From assembly GCA_002327255.1 (NCBI GenBank), contig DCUM01000076.1, positions 1 through 8,386 of the forward strand: 8,386 bases of DNA, written 5' to 3'. The notes under the pieces are model-generated. The model did not search any database. It was not told the DNA's origin and worked only from the letters and a program-made list of their open reading frames with translations. The stretch is from a bacterium UBA2214. GTDB lineage: Bacteria; Zhuqueibacterota; Zhuqueibacteria; Residuimicrobiales; Residuimicrobiaceae. How positions within the stretch are numbered: the first letter of the stretch is position 1; each line of letters opens with the position of its first letter. Position numbers and translations under genes: made by a program. This document shows, piece after piece, positions 1 through 5,947 of the stretch.

Positions 1-298
1 CGAGGATCTGCACCATGGCGGCGATGACGCCGATGTAGGAGATCAATCCGAGAAAAGTGAGGTCGACATCGGGGAGACCGGCCCACGCAAGCGCCCCTTT
101 TTTGAGGATGGCCGAGTAGATCAGATGGTTGACCGGTACGGTGATGGTCTGGACGACCACCACGGCGACCCCCAGGCCGAACGCGGCTTCCACACGCTTG
201 GAGATGGCCAGGAATGAGCACATCCCCAGAAAAAACGCCAGGGCCATGTTTTCCACAAAAATGGCCTTGATGAACAGATTCAGATAATATTCAAACAT
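1..298 (-). CDS. nqrE: Na+-translocating NADH:quinone reductase subunit E (5' part, runs off left edge)
   Basis: This is the first ~99 residues of NqrE, an integral membrane subunit of the Na+-pumping NADH:quinone oxidoreductase; the rest lies beyond the left edge. The protein begins MFEYYLNLFIKAIFVENMAL and continues with the family-typical FFLGMCSFLAISKRVEAAFG, followed by further hydrophobic segments ending near ISYIGVIAAMVQIL. Cys27 in the GMC motif corresponds to the cysteine that, with NqrD cysteines, holds the intramembrane iron-sulfur centre in the Vibrio enzyme (established knowledge). The ATG lies 2 nt after the nqrD stop and is preceded by AGAGGA (305-310) at a 6-nt spacing, a good ribosome binding site. 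Identity is clear from the sequence and from its place after nqrD. Confidence 0.95.
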   Translation of the reverse strand, partial: MFEYYLNLFIKAIFVENMALAFFLGMCSFLAISKRVEAAFGLGVAVVVVQTITVPVNHLIYSAILKKGALAWAGLPDVDLTFLGLISYIGVIAAMVQIL

Positions 299-300
299 AC

Positions 301-918
301 TCAGTCCTCTTCCACTTGCTCGGGTTTGAAGGTGCGTACAATCCAGATGAAAAAGCCAATCAAAAAGAAGGCGCTGGGGGCAAGCACAAAGAGTCCATTG
401 GGAACATACCAGCCTCCCTCGGTGTATACCGGGAGAATTTGATAACCGAAGAGCTTGCCGGCCCCGAAGAGCTCCCGTATAAAGGCGACCACGAGAAGCA
501 CAAAACTGTAGCCCAAACCATTGCCGATGCCGTCGAGAAAGCTGGGAATCGGCGGATTCTTGAGCGCGAACGCCTCGGCGCGTCCCAGAACAATGCAGTT
601 GGTGATGATCAGCCCGACATAGACCGAAAGCTGCTTGCTGATGTCAAAGGCGTAGGCTTTGATGATCTGATCGGCGATGATGACCAGGGAAGCGATGATG
701 GTCATCTCGACGAGGATGCGGATGCTGCTCGCGACATGATTGCGCACCAGGCTGACCGCCGTGTTGGAGAATGCGATCACCAGCGTTACCGAGAGCGCCA
801 TCACAAACGCCGTCTCCATCTTGGAGGTCACCGCCAGCGCCGAGCAGATCCCCAACACCTGTAATCCGATGGGATTGTTATTGAAAAGGGGATCGAACAA
901 GAGCTTCTTAACCTTCAT
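301..918 (-). CDS. nqrD: Na+-translocating NADH:quinone reductase subunit D
   Basis: Complete 205-residue membrane subunit of the NQR complex, close to the ~210 residues usual for the family. It reads as NqrD from end to end: NNNPIGLQVLGICSALAVTS near the N-terminus, ISKQLSVYVGLIITNCIVLG in the middle, PIPSFLDGIGNGLGYSFVL, and the C-terminal APSAFFLIGFFIWIVRTFKP. Cys25 and Cys108 match the two NqrD cysteines known to ligate the [2Fe-2S] centre shared with NqrE. About six hydrophobic helices are visible. The ATG overlaps the end of nqrC by 11 nt, and only a weak purine-rich stretch (AGAGAG) precedes it, so translation is probably coupled to nqrC. The stop is TGA, 2 nt before nqrE. No defects were seen. 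Confidence 0.97.
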   Translation of the reverse strand: MKVKKLLFDPLFNNNPIGLQVLGICSALAVTSKMETAFVMALSVTLVIAFSNTAVSLVRNHVASSIRILVEMTIIASLVIIADQIIKAYAFDISKQLSVYVGLIITNCIVLGRAEAFALKNPPIPSFLDGIGNGLGYSFVLLVVAFIRELFGAGKLFGYQILPVYTEGGWYVPNGLFVLAPSAFFLIGFFIWIVRTFKPEQVEED

Positions 919-1711
919 GGGGAACTCTCTCTTTTAACGAATTCAAAAAACGGCCGTAGCCAGCTTCACTCAACCAGAATTTGATTATCGCATCGAGTCC
1001 GCGGGTGGTCAGCGTTGAACCGGAAAGACCATCGATCTGGTGCACAGCGCCGGGCTCACGCGTGTCGACTTTGCCCTTGATCACTTCAAGCGCCAGACGC
1101 CCGTCCGCTGCAAACGCCTCCTTGCCTTTCCAGCTGGCCTTCCAGCCCGGGTTATCCACCTCGCCGCCCAGTCCGGGCGTCTCGCCATGCTCGTAAAAGG
1201 TGATCCCCTTCACGGTGCTGAGATTTTCACCGAGGGCGATGAATCCGTACAGCGTCGACCACAGGCCTTTGCCGTAAATCGGCAAGATCAGCTTTACAAT
1301 CCGGCCGTCATGAATGATCTCGTAAACGGTCATATAACGCGGCATGCGCTGAACATGAATGATATCTTTTTCAGCCGGAATGGCGCGACCCCACACACGG
1401 CTGTCCGCCGCCTCCTTGATTTGGAACGTTTCCGGATTGAAACCCTTCGGATATTGCTCCGGCGTGAGCGACTCACCGTTCTCGAGATCGACCACCACCG
1501 TGCGCACCTGTTCGCGGAAAACTTCCAGAACATCCACACCCCTGGTCGGCAGATCACCGGCCTGCAAAATATTCTTTACCTTGTCCAGCTCTTTGTTGCG
1601 CTCCTGGCGGGCACGCAGACTGACCGCGGCCGTTGCCACCAATACGGAACAGACCAGACAGACGCCGAGCGCGACGATGAGGATTTTTTGGGTGGCATCA
1701 TTGGACGACAT
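908..1711 (-). CDS. nqrC: Na+-translocating NADH:quinone reductase subunit C (covalent FMN subunit)
   Basis: 267-residue NqrC, which carries a covalently bound FMN in the electron path of the NQR pump. One transmembrane helix lies at about residues 8-31 (KILIVALGVCLVCSVLVATA), followed by a soluble periplasm-facing FMN-binding domain. Recognisable blocks are the YGKGLWSTLYGFIAL region, the EHGETPGLGGEVDNPGW motif, and DGLSGSTLTTRG, where Thr233 is the expected flavin acceptor attached by an ApbE-type flavin transferase. The open frame extends 22 codons further upstream, but family N-termini (M-x-S-N-D...) support the ATG at 1711, which has GAGGAG about 11 nt upstream. With this start the gene overlaps nqrB by 14 nt and nqrD by 11 nt, as expected for a coupled operon. 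Confidence 0.95.
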   Translation of the reverse strand: MSSNDATQKILIVALGVCLVCSVLVATAAVSLRARQERNKELDKVKNILQAGDLPTRGVDVLEVFREQVRTVVVDLENGESLTPEQYPKGFNPETFQIKEAADSRVWGRAIPAEKDIIHVQRMPRYMTVYEIIHDGRIVKLILPIYGKGLWSTLYGFIALGENLSTVKGITFYEHGETPGLGGEVDNPGWKASWKGKEAFAADGRLALEVIKGKVDTREPGAVHQIDGLSGSTLTTRGLDAIIKFWLSEAGYGRFLNSLKERVPHEG

Positions 1712-2894
1712 GGCGGGCGAGTCTCCTCTTAATATTCGCATTGATGACGATGCGATCGATGATCGGTGCGAATACATTCATGAATAAAATGGCCAACATC
1801 ATACCTTCGGGAAAGGCGGGGTTGACGACCCGGACGAGCACCACGAGAATGCCGATCAGAAACCCGTAGATCCATTTGCCCGTCTCTGTTGCCGTGGCAC
1901 TGACCGGATCGGTCGCCATGTAAACCGCGCCGAAAGCAAAACCGCCCGCCACCAGATGCCACAAAGGGGTGACCTGAAACATCGGATTCGTGGAACTGCC
2001 GACGAAGTTGAACAGGGAGGACATGGCGACCATGCCGATCAGCGTGCTCAACATGATGCGCCATGAGCCCACCTTGCTGAGGATCAAGATGAAGGCACCG
2101 ATCAGGCACGCCAGCGCGGACGTCTCACCCATCGATCCGGGCACAAATCCCAGAAAAGCATCCATCCAGGAGTAGCCCGTCTCCAGCAGGGGATCGGCCA
2201 TCTGCGCCAGAATCGTCGGCTGACTCATGCCATCAACGGCCACCCACACCTTGTCGCCGGAAATTTGCGCCGGGTAGGCAAAGAAGAGAAAGGCGCGCGC
2301 AGTGAGCGCGGGATTGAGAATATTCATGCCCACGCCGCCGAACACCTCCTTGCCGATCACCACCCCGAAGCTGATGCCGACCGCCACCTGCCAGTAGGGA
2401 ATGGTTGGCGGCAGAATCAGCGGAAAAAGCAGGCTGGTGACCAGAAAGCCTTCGGCCACTTCATGCTTGCGAATGACGGCGAATAGGACTTCCCAAAAAC
2501 CGCCCGCAGCCAGCGTGATCAGGTACACCGGAAAGAAATAGAGCGCCCCGTGCGCCATGCAAGCCCAGATATTCGCCGGGTCGAAGCCGACTCCCACCGC
2601 GCGCAATACATCCGCCTGCCAGGTGGTGGCAGCCGCACCCGCAGCGATGGCCAGATTGGCCTGATAACCGGTATTGTAGAGCGCCATGAAGACGGCCGGG
2701 ATCAGCGCATAGACGACCATCATCATCATGCGTTTGAGATCCATCGCATCCCGGATGTGCGCACCGGACCTGGTGGTGGCGCCCGTGGAATAGATGAACG
2801 TATCAATGGCTTCCCACAGAGGAAATAAAGCCTTGAGCTTGCCCTCGGTGAAATGCCGCTCCTGTCTGTCCATAAAACGTCGTAATGCCTTCAC
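1698..2894 (-). CDS. nqrB: Na+-translocating NADH:quinone reductase subunit B
   Basis: 398-residue polytopic NqrB, slightly shorter than the ~412 residues of the Vibrio protein. It is the largest membrane subunit and carries a covalent FMN, riboflavin and the Na+ path. Conserved blocks run throughout: HIRDAMDLKRMMMMVVYALI (46-65), GGFWEVLFAVIRKHEVAEGF (131-150, including the glycine pair linked to quinone reduction), GGVGMNILNPALTARAFLFF (186-205), FVGSSTNPMF, MATDPVSAT, and the C-terminal RVVNPAFPEGMMLAILFMN. The flavinylation site is present as Thr227, but its context is D-G-M-S-Q-P-T rather than the usual S-G-A-T. The start is GTG at 2894, sharing one base with the nqrA stop (TAGTG). It gives an N-terminus aligning with known NqrB; the next ATG (2873) would remove conserved residues. 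Confidence 0.96.
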   Translation of the reverse strand: MKALRRFMDRQERHFTEGKLKALFPLWEAIDTFIYSTGATTRSGAHIRDAMDLKRMMMMVVYALIPAVFMALYNTGYQANLAIAAGAAATTWQADVLRAVGVGFDPANIWACMAHGALYFFPVYLITLAAGGFWEVLFAVIRKHEVAEGFLVTSLLFPLILPPTIPYWQVAVGISFGVVIGKEVFGGVGMNILNPALTARAFLFFAYPAQISGDKVWVAVDGMSQPTILAQMADPLLETGYSWMDAFLGFVPGSMGETSALACLIGAFILILSKVGSWRIMLSTLIGMVAMSSLFNFVGSSTNPMFQVTPLWHLVAGGFAFGAVYMATDPVSATATETGKWIYGFLIGILVVLVRVVNPAFPEGMMLAILFMNVFAPIIDRIVINANIKRRLARHVVQ

Positions 2895-4240
2895 TATCCT
2901 TCTTTCTCCATGATTGTCAACGTTTTGCGCAAATTATCACCATGATCGATCTTGGAAGGGCATACATAAGTGCACAGCGCCAGATCTTCTTCGTCGAGCT
3001 CGAGACAGCCGAGCTTTTCGGCTTCTTCGACATCATGGATGGCCAGCGAGCGCAACAGCGGTGTGGCGAGTATATCGAGCGGCATCACCGCCTCATAACT
3101 GCCGATTGGCACGATGGCACGCGGGCCTCCATGCAGCGACGTGGTGAAGGCGAATTTTTTCCCGGGGATGAGTCTGGAAGCGACGATGTTTTTGATCGAA
3201 TAGAGATCAAATCCCAGGCTTAACCAACCGAGAAAATGGCGCTCACCCCCCTCCGGGAGCACAGTCACCTGCTGGTGATAGCGTCCCAGAAAACCGTTGG
3301 CCGCTCCGGCGGCGTGGCCTGTCAGCACGGAACCGGAGATGATGCGATGCCGATCGTCCAGCAACTCGCCTTCCAGCAGTTCGGACAGTGCGGCGCCGAG
3401 ACGCGTTTTCACCAGTCTCGGTTTTTTCACCGAAGGCCCCGCCAGCGCAACGATGCGCTCAAAGTCCATCCGGCCCGAGATGAAGAACCGCCCGATGGCA
3501 AGGACCTCCTGAGCGCCGATGTGCCACACGGTTTTATGCCGGTCCACCGGATCGAGAGAATGGATGTGCGTCCCCGCCAATCCCGCCGGATGCGGACCGG
3601 CAAAGGTCTCGACGGAAATCCGTTCTCCACTGACCGTCATGGGCGTTTCCGGTGCTGCACAGACGAACAGACGCCCCTCGGTGAGGTGCGAAAGCACTGT
3701 CAAACCATTCTGAAAATCTGTTTCCCGCCCCCGGAGGATGAGCGCCATATCCGGCGCCAATGGGTTGGTATCCATGGCATTGACAAAGATGGAATGCGGC
3801 ACCACATCCGGATGAGCGACCTTCCCGTAAGGACGGGCGCGCAATGCGGTCCATAATCCGGAGTCGATGAGCTGCCGGCGGACTCTCTCCCGCCCCAGGC
3901 TGTGCAGCGCCGACGCAGCAAACGCTGAATACGGCACCTGCTCATCACCCTGAAGCCGGATGACCACGGAGATCAGCGCTCGCTTGTCACCGCGATGGAT
4001 CGCGACGATCTGGCCGGCTCCGGGCGATGTGAATTTGACCTCCGGCATCTTTTTATCCGTGAACAATACCTGGCCGGCTTTGACATATTCACCGGCAGCG
4101 ACTTCCATGGTCGGCTTCATTCCCGCATAGTCGTGGCCCAGTACAGCGACCTGACCCACGCTTCGTCCATCATGGACAACCTGCTCAGGCGAGCCGCTGA
4201 GCGGAATGTCGAGTCCCTTTTTGATTTTTATCAATCCCAT
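2894..4240 (-). CDS. nqrA: Na+-translocating NADH:quinone reductase subunit A
   Basis: 448-residue cytoplasmic NqrA, the quinone-associated peripheral subunit of the NQR pump and first gene of the operon. It opens with IKIKKGLDIPLSGSPEQV, the family N-terminus, and contains GSVLTGHAAGAANGFLGRYH, PEGGERHFLGWLSLGFDLYS and SLHGGPRAIVPIGSYEAVMP. It ends with LGCLELDEEDLALCTYVCPS, with Cys423 and Cys427 in the LCTYVCP segment. Length matches the family (~446). The frame stays open upstream to an in-frame ATG at 4276 and GTG at 4279. The ATG at 4240 is preferred because AAAGGAAG sits just before it and because known NqrA proteins begin at this point. The stop overlaps the nqrB GTG by one base. Confidence 0.96.
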   Translation of the reverse strand: MGLIKIKKGLDIPLSGSPEQVVHDGRSVGQVAVLGHDYAGMKPTMEVAAGEYVKAGQVLFTDKKMPEVKFTSPGAGQIVAIHRGDKRALISVVIRLQGDEQVPYSAFAASALHSLGRERVRRQLIDSGLWTALRARPYGKVAHPDVVPHSIFVNAMDTNPLAPDMALILRGRETDFQNGLTVLSHLTEGRLFVCAAPETPMTVSGERISVETFAGPHPAGLAGTHIHSLDPVDRHKTVWHIGAQEVLAIGRFFISGRMDFERIVALAGPSVKKPRLVKTRLGAALSELLEGELLDDRHRIISGSVLTGHAAGAANGFLGRYHQQVTVLPEGGERHFLGWLSLGFDLYSIKNIVASRLIPGKKFAFTTSLHGGPRAIVPIGSYEAVMPLDILATPLLRSLAIHDVEEAEKLGCLELDEEDLALCTYVCPSKIDHGDNLRKTLTIMEKEG

Positions 4241-4242
4241 AG

Positions 4243-4250
4243 CTTCCTTT
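4243..4250 (-). promoter_or_regulatory. Ribosome binding site deciding the nqrA start
   Basis: On the minus strand the sequence reads AAAGGAAGCTATG. The AAGGA core lies 4 nt before the ATG at 4240. The alternative upstream starts (ATG 4276, GTG 4279) have no comparable purine-rich motif, so this site supports the 448-residue NqrA. Confidence 0.6.
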
Positions 4251-4306
4251 GCAAATTCCAGGGTTTTGCGCTCCATCACGTTTCACAGTGATTACCAGTT
4301 TTCCTG

Positions 4307-4380
4307 CCGGGAGGATGCCGGCCCGACGGCCTTGCACCCGGCCCCGTCGTCAGGATAGCGGCTGAGACGACGGTCAGCCC
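4307..4380 (-). promoter_or_regulatory. Candidate structured RNA leader of the nqr operon (pseudoknot or switch-like)
   Basis: Read on the minus strand, GGCTGA (4379-4374) and TCAGCC (4365-4360) form a perfect 6-bp stem around an 8-nt loop, CCGTCGTC (4373-4366). The whole loop is perfectly complementary to GACGACGG (4351-4344), 8 nt further on. The RNA could therefore form an H-type pseudoknot, with some loop pairs opened for steric reasons, or switch between a 6-bp and an 8-bp hairpin. It is followed by a third hairpin: GGGTGC (4339-4334) with GCATCC (4318-4313), including one G-U pair, enclosing GGCC-GTCG-GGCC; CCGGG (4341-4337)/CCCGG (4311-4307) is a competing pairing. No T-run follows, so simple intrinsic termination is unlikely. 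It lies about 65-140 nt upstream of the nqrA ATG. The pairing is seen directly; a regulatory role is inferred. I do not recognise it as a known riboswitch class. Confidence 0.4.
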
Positions 4381-4415
4381 CCTCAAAAACGGAAGGCAGA
4401 TGAAATGTGCCTGTT

Positions 4416-4444
4416 AACTTATTACTATTTATTCTATAATTCAA
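4416..4444 (-). promoter_or_regulatory. Possible promoter of the nqr operon
   Basis: On the minus strand TTGAAT (4444-4439) is followed after 17 nt by TAAGTT (4421-4416). The first resembles a -35 box; the second is a poor -10 match that keeps the key second A and last T. Transcription would start near 4409 and give a leader of about 170 nt containing the whole structured block. Other AT-rich arrangements such as TATAGAAT (4438-4431) are possible, and the organism's promoter consensus is unknown, so this is tentative. Confidence 0.22.
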
Positions 4445-4573
4445 TCTCTTTGTGCAGTTTTTGCATTCCAGACACGAATTTTTTTCTGCATTTTTTATAA
4501 ATAATAGCCGGTAGCGTCCGGTTATCCTGAATTTCTTTGGCAAACACTAATAAATCAGCAAATTTGCACTTTT

Positions 4574-4972
4574 TCACTGCAGATCGGTCCAGGGAAAATT
4601 GGATTCCATCTTGCCCTTCGCGACCTGACGGCCGTGCGTCAGCTGGCAGGAATAGACACCGCCCTGGGCACGGCTTTTCCCTTTGCATCGCTGCCATTCC
4701 AGTGCAGCAGATGAGGTGGCGCGCAGCTTCTCCAGCAGCGTCTGCAAGGCGGGCCGGAGGATGTCCAGTTCGATCTTTTTCAGAGTCATGTCGCAGGAGG
4801 CGTGCACCGCCTGCAGCAGCGCATCCGCGCTGATGAAAACCGGCAGATCCTTATGATAGACATCGGCGAGGGCAGCCATGAACGTCCCGTAGTGCAACCG
4901 CTCGCTGACCACAAAGCCCTGCCGCGGCAGGATTTTTTGCTCGGCGTCGGTCGACTGGAACGTTTTCACCAT
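4574..4972 (-). pseudogene. Truncated DUF3160-type protein remnant
   Basis: The 132-residue frame contains, at about residues 10-85, a recognisable piece of a DUF3160 protein: AEQKILPRQGFVVSE, then LPVFISADALLQAVHASCDM (43-62) and an amphipathic stretch IELDILRPALQTLLEKLRA. DUF3160 proteins, whose function is unknown, are normally secreted and many hundreds of residues long. Here there is no signal peptide, resemblance fades after about residue 85 (near 4717), and the frame ends 47 residues later with nothing recognisable downstream in any minus-strand frame. The ATG at 4972 lies 31 nt after the radical SAM stop without a clear ribosome binding site; the open frame extends to 5080 but overlaps that gene. 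The most likely explanation is a gene that lost both ends. A short expressed protein is less likely but possible. Confidence 0.6.
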
Positions 4973-5003
4973 GGATTCGCCATAACGGGCCTTTTTTTTA
5001 GCC

Positions 5004-5936
5004 TCAGCGCAGATTCCCCCTGAACGGCCGCTCCTGATTAAAATCGGGGAGGAAGGGATCCTCATTTTCCGCAAGCGCATCCATGTGCTGCACGAACATG
5101 TGTTTGAAACCCAACGCCAGCGCGTGATCGTAGACGCGGTAGAATTCCTCGCGCCGCAGACGGCGGTTCAACTCCGCATGCTTGATGAAACGGGCGGGCC
5201 AGTACTGCGACATCAGACTCAACGGCAGCTCCGCACCGAACTCGCCATAGAGCGTCGACAGGGCGTCGATCGAATTCTGCACCTGCCCCGGCAGCACGAG
5301 ATGGCGCACCAGGACGCCGCGACCGGCAATCTCCCGCCCGCTGCTGAAATGATCGAGAAAACCCTTCTGCCGCACCATCTCGGCCACGGCATCGAGCGCC
5401 ACCGCGGGATAGTCGCGGCAGCGCGACAGCGTCTGCGCCAGATCCGCATCGCTGTATTTATAGTCCGGCAGGTAGATGTCCGCCATCTCCTCGAGCCGCT
5501 CCAGGGATTCCACCGTCTCGTACCCCGAACAGTTATAGAGAACGGGAATCGTCACGCCGCGCCGCCGCAGCTGCCCGGCGATGTCGATGGTATGGGGCAG
5601 GAAATGATCGGGGGTGACGAAATTGACGTTGTGGATACCCTGCTGCACAGATAACTCCTCGAGACGCTCGACAACCACCGCCACGGTCATGGGCGTGCCC
5701 ATGTGAAAGCACGAGATCTGATAGTTCTGGCAATAGATGCAGTTCAGCGTGCAGCCGCTGAAAAAGACGGTGCCCGAGCCGCGGCTGCCGCTGATGGGTG
5801 GCTCCTCGCCAAAATGCGCCTCGATGGCGGCGATGCGCAGCTCGGCGCTCTCGCCGCAGACGCCGCGCCCGCCCGCCGTGCGATTGCTGCCGCACGCCCG
5901 TGGACACAGGGTGCAGGCCTGATAGGATGCGTACAT
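5004..5936 (-). CDS. Radical SAM protein, COG1313/PflX-like
   Basis: 310-residue radical SAM enzyme. The [4Fe-4S]/SAM-binding motif C-x3-C-x2-C is at Cys62, Cys66 and Cys69 within FFSGCTLNCIYCQNYQIS. An N-terminal cluster C-x2-C-x3-C (Cys8, 11, 15) plus Cys27 in GVCGE is typical of COG1313 and could bind a second metal site. Other family blocks are ISGSRGSGTVFFSG, VNFVTPDHFLP, VLYNCSGYETVE, DIYLPDYKY and RGVLVRHLVLPG. Such proteins are often labelled 'putative pyruvate formate-lyase activating enzyme', but their substrate is not established and no formate lyase is seen here. The ATG at 5936 follows a GGGGAC stretch. A GTG at 5951 would add five residues and overlap the upstream stop as GTGA. 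Either way the gene is tightly linked to the metallophosphoesterase upstream and is probably co-transcribed with it. Confidence 0.9.
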   Translation of the reverse strand: MYASYQACTLCPRACGSNRTAGGRGVCGESAELRIAAIEAHFGEEPPISGSRGSGTVFFSGCTLNCIYCQNYQISCFHMGTPMTVAVVVERLEELSVQQGIHNVNFVTPDHFLPHTIDIAGQLRRRGVTIPVLYNCSGYETVESLERLEEMADIYLPDYKYSDADLAQTLSRCRDYPAVALDAVAEMVRQKGFLDHFSSGREIAGRGVLVRHLVLPGQVQNSIDALSTLYGEFGAELPLSLMSQYWPARFIKHAELNRRLRREEFYRVYDHALALGFKHMFVQHMDALAENEDPFLPDFNQERPFRGNLR

Positions 5937-5947
5937 GCGTCCCCGCC

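Larger units (their letters stand above)
4241..4573. other. Intergenic region upstream of nqrA: AT-rich promoter zone plus structured GC-rich leader
   Basis: 333 bases with no convincing gene. About 4385-4573 is AT-rich, with runs of A or T at 4480-4500, and is the likely promoter zone of the nqr operon. About 4300-4385 is strikingly GC-rich and full of inverted repeats (annotated separately). A perfect 10-nt palindrome GCAAATTTGC lies at 4558-4567. Short open frames on the minus strand (4292-4543 and 4434-4697) change composition midway, resemble no protein I know and lack ribosome binding sites, so they are not called. No hairpin followed by a T-run that would terminate the upstream unit was found. 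Confidence 0.6.

Noticed and set aside
1040..1732. A 230-codon plus-strand frame opposite nqrC
   Set aside because: It is antisense to a well-conserved NqrC and has no recognisable family.
4508..4521. CCGG-(6 nt)-CCGG repeat as a terminator of the upstream unit
   Set aside because: The stem is only 4 bp and no T-run follows on the minus strand.
4292..4543. An 83-codon minus-strand frame upstream of nqrA
   Set aside because: Composition changes abruptly between the AT-rich and GC-rich halves, there is no ribosome binding site or similarity, and it overlaps the structured leader.
4558..4567. Perfect palindrome GCAAATTTGC as a possible operator
   Set aside because: Ten bases in an AT-rich area can occur by chance, and no second copy or matching regulator was seen.
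4434..4697. An 87-codon minus-strand frame overlapping the end of the DUF3160 remnant, considered as its frameshifted continuation
   Set aside because: The translation does not resemble later parts of DUF3160 proteins and runs into the AT-rich intergenic zone.
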